Assembly: GCF_913063425.1 (NCBI RefSeq)
Contig: NZ_CAJXYK010000039.1
Location: 1-59,630 of the forward strand
Direction: 5' to 3'
From: an uncultured Thiohalocapsa sp.
GTDB taxonomy: Bacteria; Pseudomonadota; Gammaproteobacteria; Chromatiales; Chromatiaceae
Length of the DNA: 59,630 bases
The translations under genes were made by a program, and so were the position numbers. Shown here one piece after another: positions 1 to 8,538 of this stretch; position 1 is the stretch's first letter, and every line of letters begins with the position of its first letter. The notes below the pieces were generated by a model. That model searched no databases. It was not told where the DNA came from and saw only the letters and a program-made list of their open reading frames with translations.

Positions 1-795
1 GAGCCATTGGCGATGGCGGGCGCCGCGCGGGTCGTAGAGGCCGGCGTCGCCGAGGATGATCAGCGGCGTGCCGTCGGCGATGGCGAGCGGCCTGCGGCTG
101 CCGGCGTCGGCGCCGAGGCGCTCCAGGTCCGAGGGGCTGCCGCTGCGGGTGGCGAGGCGCACCAGCCGGCCGCCGAGGGCGGCGTCGAGCCGCTCCGCCC
201 AGGCCCAAAGGTCGTGCTGAAAGGGGCGCAGTGCGGGCGAGAGGTCCAGCACCAGGTGCACCCGGCCGGGCCAGCGCGGCCGGCGGCGGCGCGGCAGGCG
301 CTCCGGGAGCCGGCCCTTGGCCAGGGCGTCGCAGAGGCGCTCCAGGTCGAGCGCCCGGCCCGGGCGCGGCCGGGCCAGGGTCTGGCGCAGGAACCTGGCC
401 TGGCGCGGGGGCGGTGCCAGGGCCGGCGGCCGGGGTGGTGGCTGGCGGCGGTCCGCCTGCGGCAGCTGATCCCAGGGGTCGGCCTCGGCGAGCCAGCGGG
501 GCACGCGGCGGCCGTCCGCATCCGGCGGCTGTCGCTCGACGGCGGCGATGCGCCAGAACGGCAGGTCCGGCAGGTCCGTGGGCTGGTAGGGGGCGCGGCC
601 GGCGTCGGTGTCTGCGCTTGCAGGCTCGGGCGGTTCACCGGTGCGGGCTGCCGGCTGTGCGTCGGGCCTGGCGCGCGGCGGCTCCGGCGGCGGCTCCGGC
701 AGTGCAGGCTCGTAGCCGAGCGCTGCCGCTGCCGCCTCCCATTCGCGGCGGTCCAGCCGGGCGATGACCTGCGCCAGCGCGGCGCGCCCGGCCAT
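1..795 (-). CDS. vWA-like component of VMAP conflict operon (partial, runs off left edge)
   Basis: This frame is open from the left window edge to an ATG at 795; an in-frame GTG at 834, 20 bases after the upstream stop, is an alternative start. Translation gives an Ala/Pro-rich N-terminus (starting MAGRAALAQVIARLD, then REWEAAAAALGYEP), a proline-rich linker, and a domain with VHLVLDLSPAL and later PLIILGDAGLYDPRG, resembling a Rossmann-like vWA fold. The metal-site sequence reads DLSPA rather than DxSxS, so the metal site may be degenerate. The antisense frames over this stretch are Arg/Ser-rich and look spurious. It follows a MoxR-like ATPase in the same direction, the usual partner of a vWA protein, which supports the call. 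The C-terminus is missing, so domain assignment is inference. Confidence 0.6.
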   Translation of the reverse strand, partial: MAGRAALAQVIARLDRREWEAAAAALGYEPALPEPPPEPPRARPDAQPAARTGEPPEPASADTDAGRAPYQPTDLPDLPFWRIAAVERQPPDADGRRVPRWLAEADPWDQLPQADRRQPPPRPPALAPPPRQARFLRQTLARPRPGRALDLERLCDALAKGRLPERLPRRRRPRWPGRVHLVLDLSPALRPFQHDLWAWAERLDAALGGRLVRLATRSGSPSDLERLGADAGSRRPLAIADGTPLIILGDAGLYDPRGARHRQWL

Positions 796-854
796 CGAGG
801 CGCGTCCATGGGCGGTCTTGATCAAGGATTCCACCGCGGTAGTCGGCCTCGGCC

Positions 855-1817
855 TCAGCCGTCGTCGTCGGACTTGCGCAGCGTGAATCCTGCGAGCTTG
901 CGCAGCAGGTCCTGCTGCCCGGGCTCGCTCTGCTCCAGGCGGGCGACGGCGATGACGAGGTCCAGGTACTCGGCCAGCCCCGGCGCGTAGCGTTGGTTTT
1001 GCTCGGCTTTGCGGCGATCGCCGAGCAGCAGGTCGGCGGCGGCGGCGAGCACGGCGTCGAAGCAGCGCTCTGCCAGCCCGAGCCGCTCCAGGTGCAGCCG
1101 GCCCATCCCGACGAGCCATGGCGCCAGCGGCTCCGGCAGCCGCAGCGTGCGCACCAGGCAGCGGCGCAGGAAGGCATTTGGCAGCTCGCGCTCCTCGTTG
1201 GTGGTGATGACCACCAGCGGCGGCCTGGCGCCGCGGATGACCCGGCGGCCCAGCAGCGGCACGGTGAAGCCGCGGTTGCCGAGGAGCTCCAGGAAGGCGT
1301 TGGGCAGGTCCGGATCGGCCTTGTCGATCTCGTCGATGAGCAGCACGGTGCCCGTCTCCCGGCGCCAGCCATCGGGGGCCTCCGGTCGCTCGCCCTGACT
1401 GCGCACCTGCCATTGGTCATCGGCGCTGGACCAGTCGTAGGCCCACCAGAGCGGGCCCGGGCTCAGATAATCGCCGGCGGGCCCCGCACCCTTGCCGGAC
1501 GTGGCGTCGGCGAGGCGGGCGACGGCGTCGTGCTGCCAGAGCAGGTCCGCCGCCTCGGTGCGCCCGTCGATGGTGACGGACACGAACAGCCGCCCCGCCG
1601 CCGCGGCGGCGGCCCGCGCCGTCTGGCTCTTGCCGGTGCCGGGGTCGCCGCGGATCAGGAGCGGGCGCTCGGCGGCCTCCGCGGCGCGCAGCGCGGCGGC
1701 GGTGTCGGCATCGAAGCGGTGCACGGACTTGGGCCAGGTGCCCTGCTCCGGCAGCGGGATGGGGGGGCCGACGGGGTAGGCGGGGATGGGGTGCATGGGG
1801 CTCGGGGCGCTGGGCAT
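855..1817 (-). CDS. MoxR-like AAA+ ATPase of VMAP conflict operon
   Basis: A 320-residue single-domain AAA+ ATPase. Walker A GDPGTGKS lies at residues 57-64, Walker B VLLIDE at 158-163, sensor 1 TTN at about 205-207, and paired arginines at 218-219 could act as the finger. The proline-rich N-terminus (MPSAPSPMHPIPAYP) precedes the ATPase domain. MoxR-type ATPases remodel vWA-containing partners, and this one sits between a trypsin-like VMAP gene and a vWA-like gene, all on the minus strand. Known family role: NTP-dependent switch in ternary vWA-MoxR-VMAP systems, proposed to be immune or suicide systems. Inference: here it couples sensing to the protease encoded upstream. Confidence 0.85.
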   Translation of the reverse strand: MPSAPSPMHPIPAYPVGPPIPLPEQGTWPKSVHRFDADTAAALRAAEAAERPLLIRGDPGTGKSQTARAAAAAAGRLFVSVTIDGRTEAADLLWQHDAVARLADATSGKGAGPAGDYLSPGPLWWAYDWSSADDQWQVRSQGERPEAPDGWRRETGTVLLIDEIDKADPDLPNAFLELLGNRGFTVPLLGRRVIRGARPPLVVITTNEERELPNAFLRRCLVRTLRLPEPLAPWLVGMGRLHLERLGLAERCFDAVLAAAADLLLGDRRKAEQNQRYAPGLAEYLDLVIAVARLEQSEPGQQDLLRKLAGFTLRKSDDDG

Positions 1818-1925
1818 CGGCTCGCTCGGGGGCGGGACTGGCGCCGCGCAGCAGACAGGTGCTGGGAGGGTGGGTGCTCGGCTGCCGCCGGGGCGCGTCT
1901 GGGTCAGATTCAGTTCAGATCCGGG

Positions 1926-3356
1926 TCAGAGCTTCTCCAACAACCGCAGGTAGTCGTACAACAGGGCAAACAGCTCCTTCTCCTGCGCGAGCAGATACCG
2001 ACACTGACCGGGCTCGTGCTCCAGGATGCCGGGCTTGACCCGGCCTGTCCATTTCCGGTCCAGCAGCGCCGGGAAGGCCTGTTCCTCGGCGGGCATCACG
2101 ATCAGGTAGCGCCGGCGATCACGCCGGGATTGGTTCCAGATCAGGCCCATCAGCAGATCCTCCTGCTTGTCGCTGAGCCGGCCGGGATCGGGCTCGCCCA
2201 TCACCCGCATCCAGAGCTTGCGCAGCAGCTCCTGATATTGATCCTCCCCCTGCCCGCCGGCGATATCGGTGACGAAACACAGGCTCTGCGCGCTGGCGAT
2301 GTCGTCGCTGTCCGGCTGCAAGCGCAACTGTTGCAGCAGATCGCCAAGGGCGAAATAGGCGATCTCGCCGCTGACGGCATAGCGTGATGCGATCTTGAGC
2401 CGCGCCGGCGGACTGCCGGCAAGGGCGTCGACGTCGTAGTCGAGCCCTGGGTCCACGGCGAGCTTGACCAGCTCGGTGATCAGCGTCTGGCACAACCCCT
2501 TGCGGTCGGTGCGGGCATCGGCCACGGGCTCGATGGGTCGCGCCTGCCACAGGGGGATGGTCTGCTCCGTGGCGACGTGCAGCGCGTCGATCTGGGCGAT
2601 GACCTGGTCAGTCGGCTGCGTCGGGTCGAAGCGGGCAATGGGGTCGTCCGACCAGTTGCGCCGCAGCGGCTCGGCCTCCGGCCGCTGCAGCAGATCGCGG
2701 ACGTTCTTGCGGACCCGCTCCACCAGCTGGTGGTAGGCAGCGGAGACCACCGCCGGCTCCGGCGAGCGCTCCTGCGCACGGGGCGCTCCCGCGGCCTGCT
2801 CGGTCAGCACGCCTTCGATCCAGGGCCAGAGGCGGTGCATGGCCACGGCACGGCAGAGCGGGTCGTCCTTCGCGCGGCGCGCGAGCAGGCCGACAATGCC
2901 CCCCTCGACCTCGACGATGCCGCCGCTGTGGCCCACGGCGTTGTCCGGGCTCAGGATGTACTCGCTGGTGCGCTCGTCGTACCGGCCGATGCTGTAATTG
3001 CGGAGCGGATGCGCACCGAATTCATCCGGGTCCACCACGTGCAGCACGACGGGCTTCCCGTTTGTCGCCTGGCCCGTGCGCTGCAATGCCGGCAGCGGCA
3101 CGCTGCCGTCGGGCACGTCCAGTGCCAGGATCGCCGCGTCCAGCTCGGCGTGCCGCTGCAGTACAGTGGCGCGCTTGCCCTGCTGGTCGTTGCGGATCAG
3201 CCGGACGATGATGGGCGCTTGATCCGGCCAGTTGTCGAAGGCGTGGCGTACGGTCAGGATGTGGCGCGGATCGAGCCGGAGTCCGGCGCAGCGATAGTCC
3301 GCCGGCTGCACCTCCCAGCCGCGCCACAGGCTGACGATCTGCGGTTCCGGGAGCAT
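1926..3356 (-). CDS. Trypsin-like serine protease with VMAP-type C-terminal region
   Basis: A 476-residue protein. The N-terminal ~190 residues form a trypsin-fold protease with a plausible triad: His38 in TVRHAF, Asp73 in ELDAAILAL, Ser144 in GHSGG (the usual GDSGG has Asp). The C-terminal ~270 residues are helical and charged, consistent with the VMAP C-terminal region that follows protease domains in vWA-MoxR associated proteins. There is no signal peptide, so a cytoplasmic protease is expected, typical of conflict-system effectors rather than of secreted trypsins. The ATG at 3356 lies 4 bases after the stop of the Trypco1-like gene, indicating translational coupling. Specific assignment of the C-terminal domain needs a profile search. 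Confidence 0.8.
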   Translation of the reverse strand: MLPEPQIVSLWRGWEVQPADYRCAGLRLDPRHILTVRHAFDNWPDQAPIIVRLIRNDQQGKRATVLQRHAELDAAILALDVPDGSVPLPALQRTGQATNGKPVVLHVVDPDEFGAHPLRNYSIGRYDERTSEYILSPDNAVGHSGGIVEVEGGIVGLLARRAKDDPLCRAVAMHRLWPWIEGVLTEQAAGAPRAQERSPEPAVVSAAYHQLVERVRKNVRDLLQRPEAEPLRRNWSDDPIARFDPTQPTDQVIAQIDALHVATEQTIPLWQARPIEPVADARTDRKGLCQTLITELVKLAVDPGLDYDVDALAGSPPARLKIASRYAVSGEIAYFALGDLLQQLRLQPDSDDIASAQSLCFVTDIAGGQGEDQYQELLRKLWMRVMGEPDPGRLSDKQEDLLMGLIWNQSRRDRRRYLIVMPAEEQAFPALLDRKWTGRVKPGILEHEPGQCRYLLAQEKELFALLYDYLRLLEKL

Positions 3357-3360
3357 GCGC

Positions 3361-3714
3361 TCAGCGGCGCTTCGCCCGCATCAGCCAGCCGCGCTCGCGG
3401 GGCGCCGGCCTGCTCCACTTGGCAATCACCTTGACCGCCGCGTTGGCCTCCCCCTTGGCGACGAAAGGAACGCCGGTCTCGCCCTTGAAGCCCAGGGTGA
3501 TCTCCATGGTCCATCCGGCGGCACCCGCGGTCTCCAACGAGCGGCGCACCGGGGCGGTGAGGACGCCCACCAGACCGCTGATGCGCTGCCCCATCTCCTG
3601 ATCTTCTTTGGAAGTGGGCTGCCAGCGGCCGGCCCCAGCACCGCCCTCCATTTCCAGATCCGTGACTTCCACAAGAATCGGTTGGCCGTCAATCTCGATT
3701 TCCTTCAGTGCCAT
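3361..3714 (-). CDS. Trypco1-like (trypsin-co-occurring domain) small protein
   Basis: A 117-residue protein beginning MALKEIEIDGQPILVEV. It continues with a central helical segment ending in MEITLGFKGETG, then GEANAAVKVIAKW near the C-terminus. This beta-helix-beta layout, with a final strand of type GEA-xxxKVxxxW, matches the small Trypco1 / CU044_2847 proteins encoded beside trypsin-like proteases in bacterial conflict loci. The start at 3714 is preferred to the longer frame from 3792 because it has GGGAG and GGAG upstream and gives the family's usual N-terminus. It is the first gene of the operon and probably regulates or binds the protease encoded 4 bases downstream; that role is inferred from co-occurrence. 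Confidence 0.75.
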   Translation of the reverse strand: MALKEIEIDGQPILVEVTDLEMEGGAGAGRWQPTSKEDQEMGQRISGLVGVLTAPVRRSLETAGAAGWTMEITLGFKGETGVPFVAKGEANAAVKVIAKWSRPAPRERGWLMRAKRR

Positions 3715-3839
3715 GCTCCGCTCCCGTTGACGAAAAAGGGCTTCGACGGCAGCAGAGTATAGCGAAGCAGGCGCCGATGACGGCTTCGACACCTCTGCCC
3801 AACCCCCACCGCTGGATGGGCACGCAATGTCGCAGATGC

Positions 3840-4745
3840 TTATGGCTGCTCCCGCGACAGCTTTTCCTCGGCGAATAATCGCTCGGCATTGCCGTGCGCA
3901 AGCTTGTCTGCCACCGCCGGCGGCAGCTGCCCGAGCCAGCCGCGGATCTCGGCGGCCACTTCATCGAAGCGCTTCCAGCGGCGGGTCCAGAAGGTGTCGA
4001 CGCCCACCAGCAGGCGGTCCGCGTGCTCGACGAAGAACTGACGCCACTGCGGCCGAAGCTGCCCCTGCTCGTCCACGAAGCGCCCGTCGCGCACGGAGGT
4101 GTCCGCGTAGAGGTTGGGATGCCGCGCCAGCACAGGCGCGATGGCGTCCGGTCGGGGCTTGGTGCCCAGGTGCGCCCAAAGCACGGTGAGCCCCGGCTGG
4201 CGTGCGAAGACGGCATCGATGACTTCGGCATCGCCGTGGATCTGCAGCATCAGTTCACGCTCGGCGGCCAGGTCGGCGAGCGCCAGCAGCACCGGGCTTT
4301 GCGCGTCCGCCGCAAAGATGTGCAGCTCGCCGATGCCGCGGTAGACGCCGCCGGCGGCGTCCAGCAGGGCGGCCACCCGCGCCGGCAGCGTCGCGTCGTG
4401 CATCCAGTCGCGCTTGGCGCCCGGCGCGTTGTAGGCGTTCAGAAACGGGATGATCCGCTCAGGGGCTGTCGCGTGCAGGCGCTCCACGGCGCTGGTGGGC
4501 ATGCCGGAGATCACCGCGCGGGTGATGCCGCTGCGGTCCAGAATCGCGATGATCTCCTCGGGCGGCAGCGCAGCGGCATCGACGCCGGTGTAGTGCAGGT
4601 GGGCGTCGAACAACGGCGGCTCCGGCGGGGCGGCGGTTACGCCGGCGCTGCCCGCGAGCAGCGCAATGGCGAGGACGCAGGTGCGCGGGCGCCGGCGATG
4701 CGGCCGCGGGAGCTCGGGTCGGCAGGCGTGGTCGGTGTCGGGCAT
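3840..4745 (-). CDS. Exported amidohydrolase-family metal-dependent hydrolase
   Basis: About 301 residues. The N-terminus has basic residues followed by a hydrophobic stretch (CVLAIALLAGSAGVTAAP), indicating a signal peptide. The mature part starts FDAHLHYTG, the N-terminal metal-binding HxH of amidohydrolase 2 / TIM-barrel hydrolases. Further landmarks are LQIHGD, LWAHLGT and GVDTFW, which supply the remaining His and Asp ligands. The C-terminal NAERLFAEE resembles the conserved GNAxRLF end of this family. The ATG at 4745 has TTGGAG about 8 bases upstream; longer frames lack a ribosome site. It is divergent from the persulfide dioxygenase gene (100 bases between starts). Substrate unknown. 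Confidence 0.8.
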   Translation of the reverse strand: MPDTDHACRPELPRPHRRRPRTCVLAIALLAGSAGVTAAPPEPPLFDAHLHYTGVDAAALPPEEIIAILDRSGITRAVISGMPTSAVERLHATAPERIIPFLNAYNAPGAKRDWMHDATLPARVAALLDAAGGVYRGIGELHIFAADAQSPVLLALADLAAERELMLQIHGDAEVIDAVFARQPGLTVLWAHLGTKPRPDAIAPVLARHPNLYADTSVRDGRFVDEQGQLRPQWRQFFVEHADRLLVGVDTFWTRRWKRFDEVAAEIRGWLGQLPPAVADKLAHGNAERLFAEEKLSREQP

Positions 4746-4845
4746 TGTGCAGCTCCAAGGACGGTGTGGCCGCGGTTGTGCCACAGCGGGCATCCCCCGA
4801 CAATCGTGCAGACGACATCGGACCCGACACACCGGAGCTGACACC

Positions 4846-5598
4846 ATGATCTTCAAACAGCTGCTGGAGGCGGATTCCTCCACCTACACCTATCTCATCG
4901 GCTGCGAGGACACCCGCCAGGCCATCCTCATCGACCCCGTGCTGGACACGGTCGAGCGTGACCTTCAGGTGCTGAAGGACCTGGGCCTGACACTGATGGC
5001 CACGCTGGAGACCCATGTCCACGCCGACCATCTCACCAGCGCCAAGCGCCTGAAGGGCCGGACCGGCTGCAGGACGGCGTATCCGAAGATGCTCGGCCTT
5101 CCCTGCCAGGACATCGGCGTGCAGGAGGGCGAGCCCTTCGAGGTCGGCAGCGTGAGCCTGCATCCGCTGTTCACGCCCGGTCACACGGACCATCACCACG
5201 CCTATCTCATCGACACGCCGATCCAGAAGTTCGTCTTCACCGGCGATGCGCTGCTCATCGAGGCCTGCGGCCGGACCGACTTCCAATCCGGCAGCGCCGG
5301 CGACCTCTACAACAGCATCCACAACAAGCTCTTCTCGCTGCCGGACGAGACCCTGGTCTACCCAGGGCACGACTACGAGCACCGCTTCGTCTCCAGCATC
5401 GCGCAGGAGAAGGCCCGCAACCCGCGCCTCGGCGGCGGGCGCAGCAAGGAGGACTTCGTGGCGCTGATGGACGGCCTCGACCTGCCCTACCCACGCAAGA
5501 TCGACTTCGCGGTGCCCGGCAACGAGGCCTGCGGCGAGTGCCCGGCGGATGTGCCGGAGCAGTTCCGCGGGCCCTGTGCAGCGAGCGATCAGGGCTGA
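4846..5598 (+). CDS. Persulfide (sulfur) dioxygenase, ETHE1-type MBL-fold protein
   Basis: 250 residues. It starts MIFKQLLEADSSTYTYLIG, carries the metallo-beta-lactamase motif THVHADH, a second histidine region TPGHTDHH, FTGDALLIEACGRTD, and YPGHDYEHR. The ACGRTD and PGHDY motifs with a single iron-type HxHxDH site are characteristic of persulfide dioxygenases, which oxidise glutathione persulfide to sulfite and GSH. The C-terminus has two cysteines (CGECP). The ATG at 4846 has GGAG about 10 bases upstream. A related MBL-rhodanese fusion lies at 48061-49479, so the cell has at least two such enzymes, as expected of a sulfur-oxidising organism. Confidence 0.9.
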   Translation: MIFKQLLEADSSTYTYLIGCEDTRQAILIDPVLDTVERDLQVLKDLGLTLMATLETHVHADHLTSAKRLKGRTGCRTAYPKMLGLPCQDIGVQEGEPFEVGSVSLHPLFTPGHTDHHHAYLIDTPIQKFVFTGDALLIEACGRTDFQSGSAGDLYNSIHNKLFSLPDETLVYPGHDYEHRFVSSIAQEKARNPRLGGGRSKEDFVALMDGLDLPYPRKIDFAVPGNEACGECPADVPEQFRGPCAASDQG

Positions 5599-5638
5599 CG
5601 GGGGTTAGGCGGCGTCAGCAGGGTCCGTGCTTGGCGTC

Positions 5639-5664
5639 GCCGAGTGAAACTCGGCGCCCCCGGG
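5639..5664. repeat. Half copy of dispersed palindromic intergenic element
   Basis: The sequence GCCGAGTGAAACTCGGC followed by GCCCCCGGG matches the second hairpin of the dispersed element seen at 13312, 31475 and 47498. The arms are inverted (GCCGAGT / ACTCGGC), so it folds into a short hairpin downstream of the persulfide dioxygenase gene. Confidence 0.55.
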
Positions 5665-5727
5665 CCGCGCTGCCGTCGGCGGATGCCGTGGTGCGGTCGG
5701 ATTCCGGCAACAGCGACAACAAGGAAG

Positions 5728-5766
5728 GACAACGACAAACACAACGACAACGACAACGACAACGAG
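5728..5766 (+). repeat. GACAAC hexanucleotide microsatellite
   Basis: Six-base units of type CGACAA are repeated about five times, with imperfect copies from 5711. This purine-rich tract lies about 70 bases upstream of the Uma2 gene start and may vary in length. Confidence 0.7.
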
Positions 5767-5835
5767 CGGGACGGTATCGAAATCTGGCGGGTTGGACTAG
5801 GCTCCTGTCAGTCGGCCCATCGGGAGCACAAGGCA

Positions 5836-6792
5836 ATGTCGAGCAACACCGCCATCGCAGATCCCCCTGCCGGGTCTCCGGAGCCCGCTGCGTCCCTGAC
5901 GCCAGGCTCGGAAGAGGGACGCTTGGTCTCCGAGGACACCTACTGGCGCGATTACTACTTCGAGTCCGACATCCACTACGAATGGAACGATGGCCGCCTG
6001 GAGCAGAAGCCGGTGTCCGACTACGCGACCTATCTCGTCTGCCAGTGGTTCCTGCTGCTGCTGAGCCACTTCCTGAAGACGCGGCCCATCGCCAGGCATG
6101 TCGGGCTGGAGATGGGCTTTCGGATGCGCCTGCGCGACCGCGTGGTCATCCGCAAGCCGGACCTCGGCATCGTGCACAACGACAACCCGCAGCCCCTGCT
6201 CTTCCACGACAGGAGCTACCACGGCATTTTCGACATCTGCCTGGAGGGACTTTCGGATCAGGACCGGCGCAGCATCGAGCGCGACACCCTCACCAAGAAG
6301 GCGGAATACGCGGCGGCCGGCGTGCCCGAGTACTTCATCCTGCACAGGGAGCCCAGGTATCAGCGCTTCTACCGCGTGAACGACGCGGGCATCTACGCGC
6401 CCATCGAGCCGCGGGACGGCGTCATCGCCTCACAGGTGCTGCCCGGTTTTCAGTTCCGGCTGTCGGATCTCATCGAGCAGCCCGAGGATGAAGCGCTGCG
6501 CGATGACCCGGTGTACGCGGAATTCGTACTGCCCAAGTGGCGCGAGGACCGCGAGCGGGCCGAGGCGGAGGCGCAGCGCGCCGAGACCGAGGCGCAGCGC
6601 GCTCAGCTGGAGGCGCAGCGCGCCGAGACCGAGGCACAGCGCGCCGAGGCCGAGGCACAGCGCGCCGAAGCAGAGGCACAGCGCGCCGAAGCCGAAGCCG
6701 AGGCCCGCTCCGAGGCCGAGCGGCGTGCCCGGGAGGCCGAGGCCGAGCTGGCCCGGCTGCGCGCACAGGCCGGCCTGCAAGACGATCAGTGA
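5836..6792 (+). CDS. Uma2-family (DUF820) PD-(D/E)XK nuclease-like protein with C-terminal coiled coil
   Basis: 318 residues. The first ~220 residues match the Uma2 / DUF820 fold: YEWNDGRLEQKP near the start, RKPDLGIVHND with the catalytic-type Asp, and KKAEYAAAGVPEYFILH near the end of the domain. From about residue 235 the protein becomes a coiled coil made of AEAEAQR / AETEAQR heptads, encoded by 21-base repeats between about 6559 and 6710, which probably vary in copy number. Uma2 proteins are abundant in cyanobacteria and purple sulfur bacteria, often multi-copy and linked to mobile DNA; their true function is uncertain. The ATG at 5836 follows AAGGCA. The fumarase gene begins 11 bases after its stop. 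Confidence 0.85.
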   Translation: MSSNTAIADPPAGSPEPAASLTPGSEEGRLVSEDTYWRDYYFESDIHYEWNDGRLEQKPVSDYATYLVCQWFLLLLSHFLKTRPIARHVGLEMGFRMRLRDRVVIRKPDLGIVHNDNPQPLLFHDRSYHGIFDICLEGLSDQDRRSIERDTLTKKAEYAAAGVPEYFILHREPRYQRFYRVNDAGIYAPIEPRDGVIASQVLPGFQFRLSDLIEQPEDEALRDDPVYAEFVLPKWREDRERAEAEAQRAETEAQRAQLEAQRAETEAQRAEAEAQRAEAEAQRAEAEAEARSEAERRAREAEAELARLRAQAGLQDDQ

Positions 6793-6802
6793 CACCAATG
6801 CC

Positions 6803-8338
6803 ATGACTACCATCCGCCAAACCGACCTGATCCAGAGCGTCGCCGACGCCCTGCAATACATCAGCTACTACCACCCGCCGGACTACATCCGCGCCCTCGC
6901 CCATGCCTACGAGGCCGAGGCGTCCCCGGCGGCCAAGGACGCCATGGCGCAGATCCTGGTGAACTCGCGCATGTGCGCCGAGGGCCACCGGCCCATCTGC
7001 CAGGACACGGGGCTGGTGGTGGCCTACGCCAAGGTGGGCATGGACCTGCGCTGGGACGCGGACTGGGACCCCACGGCGGGGCTTCAGCAGCTCGTGGACG
7101 AGGGCGTACGCCGCGCCTACACCCACCCGGACAACGTGCTGCGGGCGTCCATGGTGAGCCCGCCCTTCGGCGCCCGCAAGAACACCGGCGACAACACACC
7201 GGCGATGGTGCATGCGGAGCTGGTGCCGGGCAGCAGCCTCGACCTGCGCCTTGCGGCCAAGGGCGGCGGCTCCGAGAACAAGTCCAAGTTCGCCATCCTG
7301 AACCCGAGCGACAGTCTGGTGGACTGGGTGCTCAAGACGGTGCCGACCATGGGCGCCGGCTGGTGCCCACCCGGTATGCTCGGCATCGGCATCGGCGGCT
7401 CCGCGGAGAAGGCCATGCTGCTGGCCAAGGAAGCGCTGCTGGAAGATATCGACATTCACGAGCTGAAGGCCCGGGGCGCTCAGAACGCCGTGGATGAGCT
7501 GCGCCTGGAGCTGTTCGAGAAGGTCAATGCGCTGGGCATCGGCGCCCAGGGCCTGGGCGGGCTGACCACAGTGCTGGACGTGAAGATCAACACCTTCCCG
7601 ACCCATGCCGCGTCCCTGCCCGTGGCCATGATCCCCAACTGCGCGGCCACCCGGCACATCCACTTCAAGCTGGACGGCACCGGCCCCGCCGTGCTGACCC
7701 CGCCCAAGCTCGAAGACTGGCCGGCGCTCGACTACGACCCCACCGCCGGCGCCCGCCGCGTGGACCTGGACAGCATCGCCCGCGAGGACATCGCCGCCTG
7801 GCAGCCCGGCGAGCGGTTGCTCCTATCCGGCAAGCTCCTGACCGGCCGGGACGCCGCGCACAAGCGCCTGAAGGACCTGCTCGACCGTGGCGAGCCGCTG
7901 CCCGAGGGTGTCGACCTCACCGACCGCTTCATCTACTACGTCGGCCCCGTGGACCCGGTGGGGGACGAGGTGGTCGGCCCCGCCGGCCCCACGACGGCCA
8001 CGCGCATGGACAAGTTCACGGATCAGATCCTGGCGCAGACCGGGCTCATCGGCATGATCGGCAAGGCCGAGCGCGGCCCGACCGCCGTCGAGGCCATCAA
8101 GCGCCACGGCGCCGTGTACCTCATGGCCATCGGCGGCGCGGCCTATCTGGTGGCCAAGGCCATCAAGTCGTCGCGGCTGGTCGCGTTCGAGGACCTCGGC
8201 ATGGAGGCCATCCGCGAATTCGAGATCCAGGACATGCCGGTCACCGTCGCCGTCGACAGCCGCGGGCAGTCGGTGCATCAGACCGGGCCTGCCGAGTGGC
8301 GCTCGCGCATCGGCAAGATCCCGGTGGCTGTCGAGTAG
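6803..8338 (+). CDS. fumA: Class I fumarate hydratase (iron-sulfur)
   Basis: 511 residues, full length for the one-subunit FumA/FumB type. It interconverts fumarate and malate in the TCA cycle. Three cysteines suited to a 4Fe-4S cluster are in CQDTG, CPPG (after PTMGAGW) and PNCAATRH. The N-terminal alpha-type half contains ENKSKF; the C-terminal beta-type half contains DLTDRFIYYVGPVDP, GPTTATRMD and KAERGP. The ATG at 6803 has only a weak ribosome site; the preceding Uma2 stop is at 6790-6792. Oxygen-labile fumarases fit anaerobic or microaerobic metabolism. Confidence 0.95.
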   Translation: MTTIRQTDLIQSVADALQYISYYHPPDYIRALAHAYEAEASPAAKDAMAQILVNSRMCAEGHRPICQDTGLVVAYAKVGMDLRWDADWDPTAGLQQLVDEGVRRAYTHPDNVLRASMVSPPFGARKNTGDNTPAMVHAELVPGSSLDLRLAAKGGGSENKSKFAILNPSDSLVDWVLKTVPTMGAGWCPPGMLGIGIGGSAEKAMLLAKEALLEDIDIHELKARGAQNAVDELRLELFEKVNALGIGAQGLGGLTTVLDVKINTFPTHAASLPVAMIPNCAATRHIHFKLDGTGPAVLTPPKLEDWPALDYDPTAGARRVDLDSIAREDIAAWQPGERLLLSGKLLTGRDAAHKRLKDLLDRGEPLPEGVDLTDRFIYYVGPVDPVGDEVVGPAGPTTATRMDKFTDQILAQTGLIGMIGKAERGPTAVEAIKRHGAVYLMAIGGAAYLVAKAIKSSRLVAFEDLGMEAIREFEIQDMPVTVAVDSRGQSVHQTGPAEWRSRIGKIPVAVE

Positions 8339-8383
8339 CGCCGACGCCTGCCAAGGCGCTCACCGCAGAGCGGCGGAAGATGC

Positions 8384-8457
8384 GTGTCACCGCTGGTGCG
8401 GTGTCACGGGTCAGCTGCGGTGTCACGAGTCCGCTGCGGTGGCACGCGTGTCCTTGC
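8384..8457 (+). repeat. Imperfect ~19-bp tandem repeat
   Basis: Between the fumarase and reductase genes the units GTGTCACCGCTGGTGCG, GTGTCACGGGTCAGCTGCG, GTGTCACGAGTCCGCTGCG and GTGGCACGCGTGTCCTTGCG follow one another. GTGTCAC followed by GCTGCG recurs every 17-20 bases. It could be an operator array or simple slippage. Confidence 0.6.
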
Positions 8458-8538
8458 GGACATCCCGGCCCCCGATCCGGCATACTGCGGCCCCGCCGCC
8501 AGCCATCGCCGGCCCTGCCGACCACCAGGGGGGAGCCC

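Noticed and set aside
60-809. 249-aa minus-strand frame at left edge as the vWA gene
   Set aside because: It is Arg/Ser/Pro-rich and lacks any fold signature; the frame starting at 795 gives the coherent protein.
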